A DNA stretch of 64,000 bases from Pelomyxa schiedti (lineage: Eukaryota; Evosea; Pelobiontida; Pelomyxidae). The notes under the pieces are model-generated. The model did not search any database and was not told the DNA's origin. It saw only the letters and a list, made by a program, of their open reading frames with translations. The stretch covers positions 24,093-88,092 of the forward strand of contig JAHLWZ010000373.1 of the NCBI GenBank assembly GCA_020536535.1. Direction: 5' to 3'. Shown in pieces: positions 1 through 10,625 of the stretch. A program made the translations under genes and the position numbers. Every line of letters starts with the position of its first letter. Positions within the stretch are counted from its first letter, which is position 1.

Positions 1-244
1 TCATTCTTCAAACCTAAAACAAATTTTGGGGTGGAGTGGCTTAAACATGTTCCCTCATGCCGGGGAACTCTCCCAGTTCTCCCGAAAGCTTATGCCACCT
101 CTTCACATTCCTGACTTACAGCTTTTTCCAAAGAATTCATTGAAAAATAAAGATTCCATCACCTGGTCGAAGAGGAAAAAATAAATTACAACTTGGTACC
201 CGTCATCGCACCTCGGCCACCTCGACGCCATAAGCGTAGCAGAG

Positions 245-521
245 TATGGTGCGGTGTGCTCACCGAGTTTGGACTACAAGAAATCCACTTCATCAATGCT
301 GCGTCATCTCCGTGATGTTCACTCAGAATTAGCACTGTGGTTTTTCTTGTGACTGTGTTTTACACGGTAAAGGAAAATGCAACATTTTGTGCATAGCCAA
401 CTAGCATCTCTTGCACACATTCTCTTGTGCCAGAGCAAGCACTGCCGCTATTGAACGAGTGTGGAGTCAAGCACGATGCTCTGTTGCAAATTACGAAGCC
501 AATTGCATCCACACCTGCTAA
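245..521 (+). pseudogene. hAT-family transposase remnant (BED finger and dimerisation pieces)
   Basis: Two separated fragments in different frames look like the ends of a hAT transposase. At 245-334 a BED-finger-like stretch keeps one Cys and the closing HLRDVH pair after a KKSTSSMLR segment; the second Cys is replaced by Ser. At 429-521 the peptide RASTAAIERVWSQAR matches the hAT dimerisation signature (A-S-x-x-x-x-E-R-x-[FW]-S). The catalytic core that should lie between them (over 500 codons in intact elements) is missing, and stops interrupt both pieces. It is a dead, internally deleted copy. No terminal inverted repeats or target duplication could be fixed by eye. The call rests on short motifs. 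Confidence 0.5.
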
Positions 522-1656
522 TGGGTTTAATACAAAGCTTTACACAACATGGCCACATGAGAGAGTTACAGATTTTTTTAAAAAAACGAACTAAACGAAG
601 CCACCCGATGGAATTAAATTTTGTATTTTTTTTCCTTCCTACTTTTCCCCTTAAACTTCGGAGGGGATAGGCTCCGCTCCCTTGGGACTGTTTTTTGTAG
701 GAGTGTTACAATCGTCATCACCTCAGAGAGTTCCACAATCTCATCTCCCCAGAAATGCGGAAAGAGACTTTGCTGGGATCTGAGCCGATCTGCTCCTGGT
801 GCAAAGGGGAAAAAAAAAAAAAAGAGGCAAAGTCACTTTACAACTGCGTTTTAACAAAAAAACAAATAACCAACTGTGTTGCACTCTCCGTGCCGGCTCC
901 GTAGGTGACGAAACGACAACCACAGCCAACGCAACAGCTACCGCAACACCCAATTCTCTTGGCTGGGCTAGGCTCCGACTGTTATGACGATTGCGACTGC
1001 GACTGCGACTGCGAGTACAAACACAGGCGCAACCGCAACCGCGATCGCAATCGCAAACGCAACCGCAATCACAACCGAATAGCGGTCGCGAAGACCGCGA
1101 CCACAACCTCGGCTACATCGACAATTCCCCCTCTTTAACTTTTTTTTTTTTTACCAAAGCATTAATCACTTGTGGGATACACGGCATTATCTCGTAAGTA
1201 AAGTACCCTCTTTACAGAAAGTTTTTAGATTTTCCTGAACTGCCCCACCAACATCTGTCGAGCCTCTGCCTTCTCCTAGTACACCGCACTCTCCTCACAC
1301 CACAGTTGCACACAAGCCACACTACCGCCGTCCCTGTGCGCCGCGGTTAAACAAGAAACGCTTTTTTTCGCTCTCATTTTCGTTATCGGCGGTGTATCAC
1401 CAAATCCCAAATCAATACATTTATTGGAAATCGCTGTGTGATCGAAATTATGTGAAATACCATACAATGGTGTTTTTTTTATTCAGCCAATTAAATTATT
1501 ATTAAATTTTCCTTCCTACAAAACACCTGCTCACAGCAACTGCGATTGCTTATTCCAAATGAGGAAAGTTGAAGTTAATTTGTGTTTTCCAAAAAATACC
1601 TTTTGCTCGGCTTTTAAGCCAGAGAGAAACCGCCAACAAAGCTACAAAAAAGCAAG
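522..1656. other. Spacer upstream of the fusion gene, no gene seen
   Basis: No convincing exon is visible on either strand; the short open frames are low in complexity. It contains poly-T/poly-A tracts and the hexamer repeat at 980-1090. The last few hundred bases presumably hold the promoter of the glucan lyase-dehydratase gene, but I see no recognisable element. Confidence 0.4.
980..1090. repeat. Imperfect hexanucleotide repeats
   Basis: A run of GCGACT-type hexamers (about 985-1015) is followed by a run of CGCAAC/CGCAAT/CGATCG-type hexamers (about 1028-1080). The second block is partly the reverse complement of the first, so the region could fold back. It is open in several frames and would encode Arg/Asn- or Asp/Cys-rich peptides, which I regard as chance. 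Confidence 0.6.
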
Positions 1657-4600
1657 ATGACAAGCACAGCAACCAACCAACCAGCAAAGATGTTCCAGAA
1701 GTTGTTGGAAAAGGGTGTTTGCAATGGCGTGGGACCCCTCCAGCGGTTCTTCCAGACTGACCCATACAGCGTTCCCGTGGCGAACGTGGTGGATACCAAG
1801 GTCTTAAAGATCCGATACCCACATGAAATTGGAGATCCAGTAAGAGAAGCTGGGGTGAGGCTGACAACCGATCTACACGTTGTGGACGTCCTCATCCCTG
1901 ACTCCGTCATTGTGGCAGTCCGAATTTACTCAAAGACAGTTTGTTCCTCACTTCCCCCCTTCCCCCTCCCATTTTATCATTCTCTTCACCTCCCTCTTCG
2001 TTGGTTCCTTTGCTGACACCACACAACAGGGTGAAGTTCCTTCAGTCGAGGATGGGATGACGATGTACCCCAACACGAGGAGCATTGTGGGAGACACCTT
2101 TGCTGACCTGTGCGCTATCATCCACCATGGTTTGAAATGGGTAACAAGCAAAAACACGTTCCCCCCAAAACAAACACATGATGCGCCCCACGCACGTTAC
2201 ACCCGACAACAAAAATGACACGCACCATGAGAGAAACGCCTGTAACTTTATTTGCAGGAAGGCGAACCGCAAATCAGGGAAACCGGCGTTCAGACGAAAG
2301 TTCCCGAAGACACGTACGCGCCAGTAGAGATCGTCACAGATAACGTGTATGGCCCGGCGCTCAAGGTGGTCGTCACGAGGGGCAACCCCGTCACCATCAC
2401 CGTGTTCGCCAACAAGAAGTCCGCAGGTCCGCTCTGCTCCACGTTCCGGAATCCGGAGGTAATATGTTCCCATTACAATGAACGTGTCGTGGTTGACGAT
2501 GCGTTTTTTGCCACAGTGGACGATGGTGTCATCAGATATTCTGTTCAAGACTTTGCAGGTGGTCGAGTACAAATACGAAGGGACCATGAGACAGGAGTGC
2601 TCCACGTACTGGCACAGGAAAAAACTTCCGTTCTGTCAGTATCTTGGTTCGCCACCCTAAACAGTTAAACCTATGTTCCTGATCACTGCCGTGCAGGATT
2701 TGGGGAGAAGGGAGGAACAAATCTGTGCATGAACTCGCAGCACCTACAGTTCACCAACTGTGACAACTACCTGTATGAGGAGGTCTACAAGGTGGGACCG
2801 ACTGACCCGAGCGAGCCACTGTATCACAGCAACCCCTTCTGGATCGAGTATGTCCCTGACAGACCCCTCGTCGGCGTTTACCTGGATTCTGTTGCTCCAG
2901 TATGAAAGAGCCCATTTCAAACTCCTCACTAAATCACCTGACAAGAAGCGCACTCTGCACCATCCTCAATCACACAAACCACACTAACCTACAAACCAAG
3001 AGTTTTGTGGACCTTGGCCCCGCTGAGTCAACCGAGATCGCCGTAGGGACATTGGTGTCACGATTCAGCTATTACATTATGGTGCAGAGCAGGCACCCGT
3101 ATGACATTACTTCGCTGTACTGCAAGTTGGAAGGTGCTGGGAGGGTGTTCCCCAAGTGGGTCCTTGGCTATCACCAGGGAAAGTTTGGATGGACTTCCAA
3201 GGGAGAAGTGCTCGACAGTGCAAAGAAGTTCCGTGATTGTGAGATACCCATTGACAGCTTCAACATCGACATAGACGTTCAGCACGAGCTACAGACCTTC
3301 ACGATCAACGAAAGGTTCAACGGGGTCTTCCAGGACCTCCTCAAGATGGGCTTGAAGAGCTCCACCAACATCACCCCCTACATAGCGCAAAATCACCCCG
3401 CTGCAATAGCAGTCTTGCAAGACACGACCAAGAGGGTCTTTGTGGGAAATGAGATGGCAGGAAATCCGCAGGGAAACCCTCCAGCATCGACGGAATACTC
3501 TCCGTTCTTAGGCCAAGTGGCGTACTCCCTAGAGTGCCCAAGGGGACTCTACCCAGACCTGGGTCACCCTGACGCCTACAGCTGGTGGCAGAAGTCATAC
3601 GATACGCTACTGAGGGCGGGGCTCAGCTACGTCTGGCAGGACATGGTGACGCCGGACATGCCCGAGGACATAGACGAGTGGAGATCTTTCCCACTCGACC
3701 TTATGCTTACCGACAACACTTACAAAAGGCCTGGGGAGTCGTCGAGCAGCGGAACACCTCCAACAAGCAAGCCCTTGTCTAAGATTCCGGCGATTTGCAT
3801 GAGGAACATGTTCGCTCTGAACCTGCTGAGGGCCACTTTCAATGCGTGGGACAAACACGAGCTGCTGGCCACCAAGAGGCCGTTTATCATTGGAAGGGGA
3901 GGTTGCTCTGGGATGCACCGGTTCGGAGCCCTATGGACTGGTGACAACTCCGGCACGTGGGACTTCATGAAGGTCAACCTCGTCCAGTGCCTGTCCCTCG
4001 GGCTAAGTGGGCAGTTCATGTCTGGTGCCGACATTGGTGGGTTCGCCTGGGTCGATAACCAATCTTGGGTCGACCCAGAGTTGTTCATCAGGTGGCACTT
4101 GGCTGCTGCTTTCTTGCCTTGGTACCGCTGCCACTATAACGGCAAGTCCATCACCCCTTGGCCACCAAACGGCAACAAGTCAGGGAAGCTCTTCCAAGAA
4201 GTGTATGCATTTGAAGAGCACGCAAATGAGGCACCTGACGACAGGCTTCTCTACACCAACGTGATGCCTGTATGCAAGTTTTACATTGAGCTGCGCTACA
4301 GGTTCATTCAGCTGCTCTACGACGGCATGTTCGGCAGCAATCGGAACGGGATTCCAATCTCCAAGCCCCTCTTCCTCCAAGATGGGTTCAGGGATCCCTC
4401 GCTCCACTTCGAGATGCTTGAGTACTGCAGCAACGAATACCTTGTTGGCTCTGACATGCTTGTGGCCCCCATCCTCAACAAGGGTAACAATGGAACGAGG
4501 AAGGTCTACCTGCCGGCGGGAAGCAAGTGGTACCCGTTCACCAATAACTTCGCCCCTCTCGACCCTGAAACCAGAGGGAGGGAGTGGCTGAGCAAAGGAG

Positions 4601-7600
4601 TTCGCAACCCGCCTTACGGTAGTATGGCAAGGCCGGTGGAGGGCGGCAGGCAGTTCGACTACTACGCCTCCCTGCAGTCCCCGTCTGACAAGCCGGACCA
4701 CATTCCTTACCTGCTGCCGATATACCTCCGTGCTGGGACGGTGATACCCACGGTCGAGCTGGAGCAGTTCGTTGGACAGAGGACACAAGATGGCAAGATG
4801 CAACCAGTGACACTCAATGTTATGCCAGGTGCCCCTTGTTCCGCAAAGGGCCGCTCCAAATACCAGCTTTACCTCGACGATGGCGAGTCGAGGGTGTCTT
4901 CTCCCTGCCGTGGAGTCTTTGACGAACGGCGTGGCTACAAGGACCAGTACGTGCACATATGTGTTCAGAACAGCGTGCACGAGGAGAGCAATGTGCTCGT
5001 CTCTCGCAAGGTGGAGCTTGACTGCCTCAACAGCCCTGACGTACCAGAACCCACCATCGCCGACCACACCAAGTGGTTGTGTGTTGCCTTCCACCACGAC
5101 GCGGACCACAACGACGTCTGGAAGAAGTACACCGTCTTTGTGCGCATTGGGAACGAAGAGAGGTTCCCGCTGCCGGTCGTTCCCAGCCTCACTGAATTCC
5201 TCGTCAGCAAGACCTCCCCTGTGGCCTTCCTGGATGACACCTGCCGTGTGACGCTGGTGAGGTTTGGTCAGCCCAACGAACCCATTACCAAGGGCAAGTA
5301 CGTTGTGGTGACCCTCGAGCTCAACCTGTGTCCCCGTATGATTCGCACGGTCCTTGCTGACAAGCTTGATGATGGGTACTGGATCCACACTGCTGACCTT
5401 CACAGGACCGGCAGGTCTGACCTCATTGCTTACGGCCTTGGGAAGGGCCAGATCACCGTCTATGACAACCTCGGTGGTGGAAAGTGGTCACCTGGCCAAG
5501 TGATTCAAGAGGTAACGCATGGATGCTTGTGTTTTTTTTTCGCTTTTGCTCTCCTATTCCATCATTCACCACTGTTGCTGACCAAAATTCCCCTCCCCCT
5601 CCCCAAAACAACAATTTTTCAAGTTGATTGGACCGGTTTCCACAGACACATGGGACATCACAGGCAATGGCTACCCAGACTTAATCACATGCTACGAATA
5701 TGGCAAAAACATGATGGAACCCGATCCAAATGGTGGAAAGATCGTGTGGCTCGAAAATCCAGGGACTGGAGGGATGGTTCCATGGAAGCAGCACTACATT
5801 GGCCAGTCAATGTCCATGCACAGGCTTCGCGTCGGTCATTTCACTGATGCAACACGTATTCAGGTGCGTTCTTCAAATCCTTACCCCAAACCGTGTTTTA
5901 AATCACGGCGAGGTTCTGGGCCTGCCGATCGTGGGAGCAGTTGGAGATTTTGGAGCTCCTGTCCCTCTGTGCTTGTTCACGGCACCAACAGATGTGATAA
6001 ACGCAACTAGCTGGGAGGCCACCAGAATTGACACGAGTATGTGCACTTCTATGGGCTTCCCTTACTCTGACGTCGTGTCTCCTCCCCCTTTTTTTCCTCC
6101 TTCATTCAGAGGGTTCGACATTCCATGTGATTCATGAAGTGTGTCTGATGAAGAACCCTGCAACATGGCTTGACTCCTTCATCATTGCGTCACAGGAGGG
6201 TTTGACAAAGTTTGTTTATGATCCTGCTGCTGGTGCCTTTAATGTAACTCTCTTGACTCAGTCCCCTTCTTTTTTTGACTTGTTTGGCAGATGGAGTCAA
6301 TCACCAAAGGAGAGGTCCACGGCAAGGTATTCAATGGGTGTGGCAACGTGACCACGTTCAGGCACAGTGGCAAGGAGTGCATTGCGGCGATAGAACCGTT
6401 CCACGGGTACGTACTGACCGTGTATGTGCAGAGACTATCAGGAGGATGGTCACAGCATATCGTGGATGTGTACGGCGTGCCCAACAAGAAAGAGGAGGGC
6501 CCAGCGCATCACTTGGTCACTGCAGACATCAACAAAGATGGGGAAGAAGAATTGCTTGTCGCACTGAGGGGTCCTGCTCCTGCTGAGGGTGTTTTCATGT
6601 ACAAGTGCAGCATGTCCTCCCCAGACGACGTCAAGTTCATCAAGTACCGGCTCACGCCAGACAGTGCTGCCAGGATTGCAGTGGGTGACTGGGACGGCAA
6701 CGGCTCAATGTAAGTGTAACTTTACTCGTCTCCCCAACTCTGTTCCATCTCTCTTGCTATCTCTTCTTTCTCCATTTTTACAACATCTCAGTGATATTGC
6801 CACGATTGGATACTCCGTGGCTGGCTACTTTGAAGCATGCAACAGCCGAGTGGCAGTTTTCTCGAACACTCTCACCCCGTCCCTCGATGCCTTGCCACTC
6901 AATCGAATACCGTTCCGAACTTGTCAAATATGGAATGACGTCGCATATAGCCAGAAGCAAGTCTCATCTGCAGATGCATGCGAGCTCACTATCTCGTTTG
7001 CTCAAATCGAGCCATCAGCAGAGGGGGCAAGGTACATTTCAGAGCCGCTTATCCTCTGCGCACAGGGTACAGAGACGCACTGCATGCGCATCATGTTGCT
7101 GCCTCCTTATGCACATGCCTTCATGCCAGGGCTGGTGGACGGCTTCGAGAGCTACATCAAGATTCTCGCAGGTGGCCTCTCTAACCCATTCATCCCAATC
7201 TTGGCCAATCCCCTCGAAAAGCGGTCCGCAATATTGCGCAGTATGTACCCACTCAGAAAAACCCCTCTTGAACCCAAAAAAAAAAAGATCCATTGGTTCA
7301 GGCCGGACCAGAAGGGGCACTGTTTATGCTGTTCACAAAGCTTTATGGGGCAGCCAAAGAAATCACAGATACCTCAACACTGCGGTGGGTTCTGCCCAAC
7401 GAGAATGCAACAGTGATGCCCTGGAAGCCATTCCCCCCGTTCGAGCGCTTCTTCAACTCGCGCTATATCCACGTCAACGTGGGCGGGACCCCCGTGGCCA
7501 GCATTCAGTTCTGGGCAGCTGGCCTTGGTGTGGACTGTGGCCTTCACGACCACAGCGATTTGGACGCAACCGCCACCTTTGGCGAAGTGCACCTGGCCCT

Positions 7601-7965
7601 TTACAATGGCAATGGTGATGGAGGCATGGTCTGGAAGAACGAAGGCGCCCCTGATGGCCACCTTGCCCTCCTTGCGGGTGAAGAGCATGGCCCGATCTGG
7701 GTCAAGGTACCGCCGTGATCTCCACTCCCCCCTTTTCCTCCACTCCTAACAGCAAACCCAGAAACAGGGAGAGAAGAACGACAACGGCGGCTTGAAATAC
7801 CCCATGCACAAGTGGCAGGCGGGAGGAGTGTATGCTGGTGACGCCACTGCCGCTGCAGCCGACAAGTTTGACGTCTGGGTGGCTGTCGAGTACAGGGCGG
7901 CACTGCTCCAGCGCAGTCTCTTGATGGAGGCCAAGATCAAGAGGATGTTCTCTGAGAGGCCTTGA
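1657..7965 (+). CDS. Bifunctional alpha-1,4-glucan lyase / aldos-2-ulose dehydratase fusion
   Basis: Thirteen exons (1657-1938, 2030-2140, 2258-2458, 2559-2646, 2697-2899, 3001-5511, 5624-5863, 5913-6036, 6110-6243, 6291-6709, 6792-7240, 7312-7706, 7768-7965) join into 1784 codons. Residues 1 to about 1074 are a GH31 alpha-1,4-glucan lyase, which eliminates 1,5-anhydro-D-fructose from starch or glycogen ends. YVWQDMVTP carries the nucleophile Asp509 and LWTGDN the acid/base Asp610; the family's IDIDVQ and ILGRG-like (FIIGRGG) blocks are present. From about 1075 the chain matches fungal aldos-2-ulose dehydratase, which takes anhydrofructose to ascopyrone M and microthecin: DDGYW, the propeller repeats DITGNGYPD, DINKDGEEE and DWDGNG, then cupin metal motifs GLHDHSD and FGEVH (His1666, His1668, His1681) and EHGPIW. 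The join lies inside the single exon 3001-5511. There is no signal peptide. The C-terminal domain of the fungal dehydratase is absent. Splice sites at 2647-2696 and 7241-7311 are the least certain. Confidence 0.9.
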
Positions 7966-8544
7966 GTTTCTTTCACAAAGATTTCAATCAAATCGTAATG
8001 AAACACGTTCCATCAGAAGTTTTCGCACCTTTTTCCTGTTCGGTCTGATTATGCGAAAACCATCGCACGACGAGCCTGTGCAGGGCGAAGCCACGGAGGG
8101 CCCATGCACTGCCCCACTGCTGGCGCCCATAAGTACGCGCAACAGATCTGTCATAAGTGACTGCAACCGACAATGGCACTCGGGGGACTTTGACCTCCTT
8201 CCTGGTGTGGCTGTGGTTGCTCTTGGTTATGGGTCACGTGGTGGTTTTAATTTTATTGCTTACTGGTATCAGATGAAGTCGTTATTCAAGTTCTCTCTTG
8301 TTTGGGCATGAAGAGTATTAGCAGAATGGGACAAGTAAAAATACAAATCCTGCTTTCATATGTTGCTCATATTTGAAAACAGACTTGCAAAAGGATGCAC
8401 ACCATTGCATCAAGTGCCACTGTTTGGAATCACGTGGCTCAAAGAGAGGGATTACCTGAAAACAAACCTCTGAGTTTCTATGTGTCCAAGTATGCCTTTG
8501 TACATAGGATAGTGAACGTTCTCTTCTGCTAACACTAAACTTGA
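7966..8544. other. Spacer, no supported gene
   Basis: This holds the 3' region of the fusion gene and the upstream region of the membrane protein gene. An 86-codon open frame at 8051-8311 resembles nothing I know. A short first exon of the next gene may lie here, because that gene's visible frame has no good start codon. Confidence 0.35.
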
Positions 8545-9637
8545 GTAAGGTACACTGAGAAGAGAGAGCATAAATATGCTGCTAGAGAAGCAGTCGCCAA
8601 TATTGAAAAGAAGCACCGATACCTGGTTATTCTTTGCGATAAATTGTCGTCTCCGTACCAAAACCCTTCTCAGGAAAAGAAAAAACGTAACACATGGTGC
8701 GTTCAATTTTTTACATCAAGGATTTGGGAGTGGTCCTATCCAGCGTTGCTTATTCTTTTCCTCGTTGCCGCAACACTGAAACTAGAAGAAATAATATTCT
8801 GGCCCTGGATTGCAGTATTTGCCCCTCTATTTGCCATTTTCTGTCACATATATTTCTGTAACATGGTAAAGCATCATTTTACATTCTATTTGTGTTTCAC
8901 TTACTATTTCTATTTCATTCTTTGTGAAGATATTTGCCCTGTGCAAACCTATCAACAATTACAGACTAGAACCGAGGGAGGGTGAGTGTAAGACCCCGGC
9001 GTGCAACTTTTTGTGGCTCAATGGTCACTATATAGAAAAGCTCAACAACAGGATAATATTCTATATGTACCTCTTCTGTCCCGTACCGTTCTTGCTCTTC
9101 CTTTTCCTGCAATTGTCTTGTTACATAATGCCGTGGTGGATTATTCCAATTCCTGCACAACTCATTTCCCTCGCCCTGATTCTCACACCGTTCGTTGCGA
9201 GGGTAAGGTGCATGTGCTCAGCCCCAAGCCAACTAATGTGGCTCATATTCCCAGTTTGTGGCATTCTGATGTGCACATTCCTCTCGCTCCTGTCAATAAA
9301 ACTACTCAGTACGAATTCACTCACTTGGGTGGCGGTCATAGCACCGCTTCTGGCAATTGAATTTTGGATTCTGTTAATTCCGGCCCTACTAGCTGTTGTA
9401 TCAAAAGGACTTCGAATGTACTGGACACAAGGAAGCCGGCTTGGCACAATGATACTGGTAATGGATACCATCATACTCGGAGTTATAATTGTTTCATTTG
9501 GGCTGTTACTGGCCCTCACCATGGATGGATTCCGTGACTATCAGTGGAGAATGATCCTCATTCCAATGTATATACTTGCTGGGTTCGTTACAACAGCCAC
9601 AGTTGCTCTCAGTGTTGCTATGTATTCTGGTTTGTAA
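8545..9637 (+). CDS. Multi-pass membrane protein, TMEM185-like
   Basis: Two exons are clear: up to 8865 (phase 0, donor GTAAAG) and 8930-9637 (TAA). The product has a charged N-terminus (EKKKRNTW) and about eight hydrophobic segments. The block LKLEEIIFWPWIAVFAPLF resembles the repeated motif of the TMEM185/TMEM60 family (LxLDxxxxWxxxxVFxPLW), and a second copy lies in the C-terminal half (SLTWVAVIAPLLAIEFW). The function of that family is unknown. The 5' end is unsettled: the frame is open from 8545 without a Met, so an upstream exon is probably missing. Family assignment is by motif only; another polytopic family cannot be excluded. Confidence 0.5.
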
Positions 9638-10324
9638 CAGTAAGACCCATAACAACCATGGAAAAAGTGAAGTGTACGAAAAAGGAAGGGGGAAAAAAAA
9701 AATTCGAGATCTGAGGTTCACCCCCTTTTGAATTCTGCTGGGAGATCCTTACCTTCATCACCAGTCACCTGGCCGACATTGACCTCCGCCATACAGGGTC
9801 AATATCCGCCCCTTAGCATCGATCAACGTCAGGGGCTAGAGCGCATCGAATCCCGTGGCCTATTCCATCACGCAGGGTATCCTTTGGTTATTCTTCCCTT
9901 GTGGGTGGTTGTCGGTTACGGGAGAGCTACTTTCGCCCCCTGCTTGTCGATGTGTTGGTGGTCTCCCATTCCACCGACTTGAACCCTGTGGTGTCTACGG
10001 TCATCAGCACGTCCTATGGCATGTTTACGTCTCGTGTTTCATATCTTCCGTCATAGGCGACGCAGAACTTGGTTCCGTTCCCAGTGCCCTCGAAATAGTC
10101 CCACATGGCAGGGCCTCGATCCCAGTCACCAGCCACCTCTCGATCTCGTGGAATCGCTCTCTCTCCATGGACTCCACCTCGGACGGCTTCATGCTCCAGA
10201 ATATTATCTGGTGCTCTGTTGGTGAGATCGTCGGCTTCATCTTCCGAGAAACGAGGAGCGCCACGGGTTCCCTCTTGCTCATAGTGACCAAGGAAATCAC
10301 GTGCCCTCCACTCTGCAGAGTTGC
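9638..10324. other. Patchwork spacer with protein-like fragments
   Basis: This is not an ordinary spacer. The plus strand at about 9740-10060 has a protein-like frame (EILTFITSHLADIDLRHTG and onward) with a few stops, and the minus strand at 10030-10300 has another (REPVALLVSRKMKPTISP and onward). I recognise neither. Together with the adjoining 78-bp copy, tRNA and NOT1 fragment, it looks assembled from gene pieces. Confidence 0.35.
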
Positions 10325-10402
10325 TGCGCAGAGGATAAGCGGCTCTGAAATGTACCTTGCCCCCTCTGCTGATGGCTCGATTTGAGCAAACGAGATAGTG
10401 AG
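10325..10402 (-). repeat. Exact inverted copy of 78 bp of the fusion gene
   Basis: Bases 10325-10402, read on the minus strand, are identical over all 78 positions to 6985-7062 within exon 11 of the glucan lyase-dehydratase gene. The flanks on both sides differ at once. The copy ends 9 bp before the tRNA-Gln gene. Complete identity implies a recent event, since third codon positions also match. Confidence 0.9.
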
Positions 10403-10411
10403 AAATGTGGA

Positions 10412-10482
10412 GGCTCCGTAGTATAATGGTTAGTATGGGAGATTTTGGCTCTCTTGATCTCAGTTCGATTCTGAGCGGGGCC
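10412..10482 (+). tRNA. tRNA-Gln (anticodon UUG)
   Basis: A 71-nt cloverleaf can be drawn: acceptor GGCTCCG/CGGGGCC (7 pairs, one G-U), D stem GTAT/GTAT with loop AATGGTTA, anticodon stem GGAGA/TCTCT with loop TTTTGGC (anticodon TTG at 34-36), variable TGAT, T stem CTCAG/CTGAG with loop TTCGATT. The internal polymerase III B box GTTCGATTC and an A-box-like TAGTATAATGG are present; no intron or encoded CCA. A short T run follows at about 10507. It reads CAA codons as Gln, as in the standard code. Confidence 0.9.
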
Positions 10483-10625
10483 ATTAATTTATCTTCACGC
10501 TTCAAATTTTCTTGTTTTGGTGCTGTTGGCCAGGATATGTTGGAGCTTGAAAAGTTGAGAGTTGCCGCACTGTGCAAGTGATTTTTTGGAGTTACTCTTA
10601 GTCCTGAGAGTAATTGTGGTACTTG

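Noticed and set aside
741-1106. Minus-strand 121-codon frame with Arg/Ser and Cys/Asp repeats
   Set aside because: A product of the hexamer repeat; no start context, no homologue type recognised.
4180-5403. 407-codon open frame on the minus strand
   Set aside because: It lies wholly inside the glucan lyase exon; its content is the reverse image of GC-rich codons and shows no domain.
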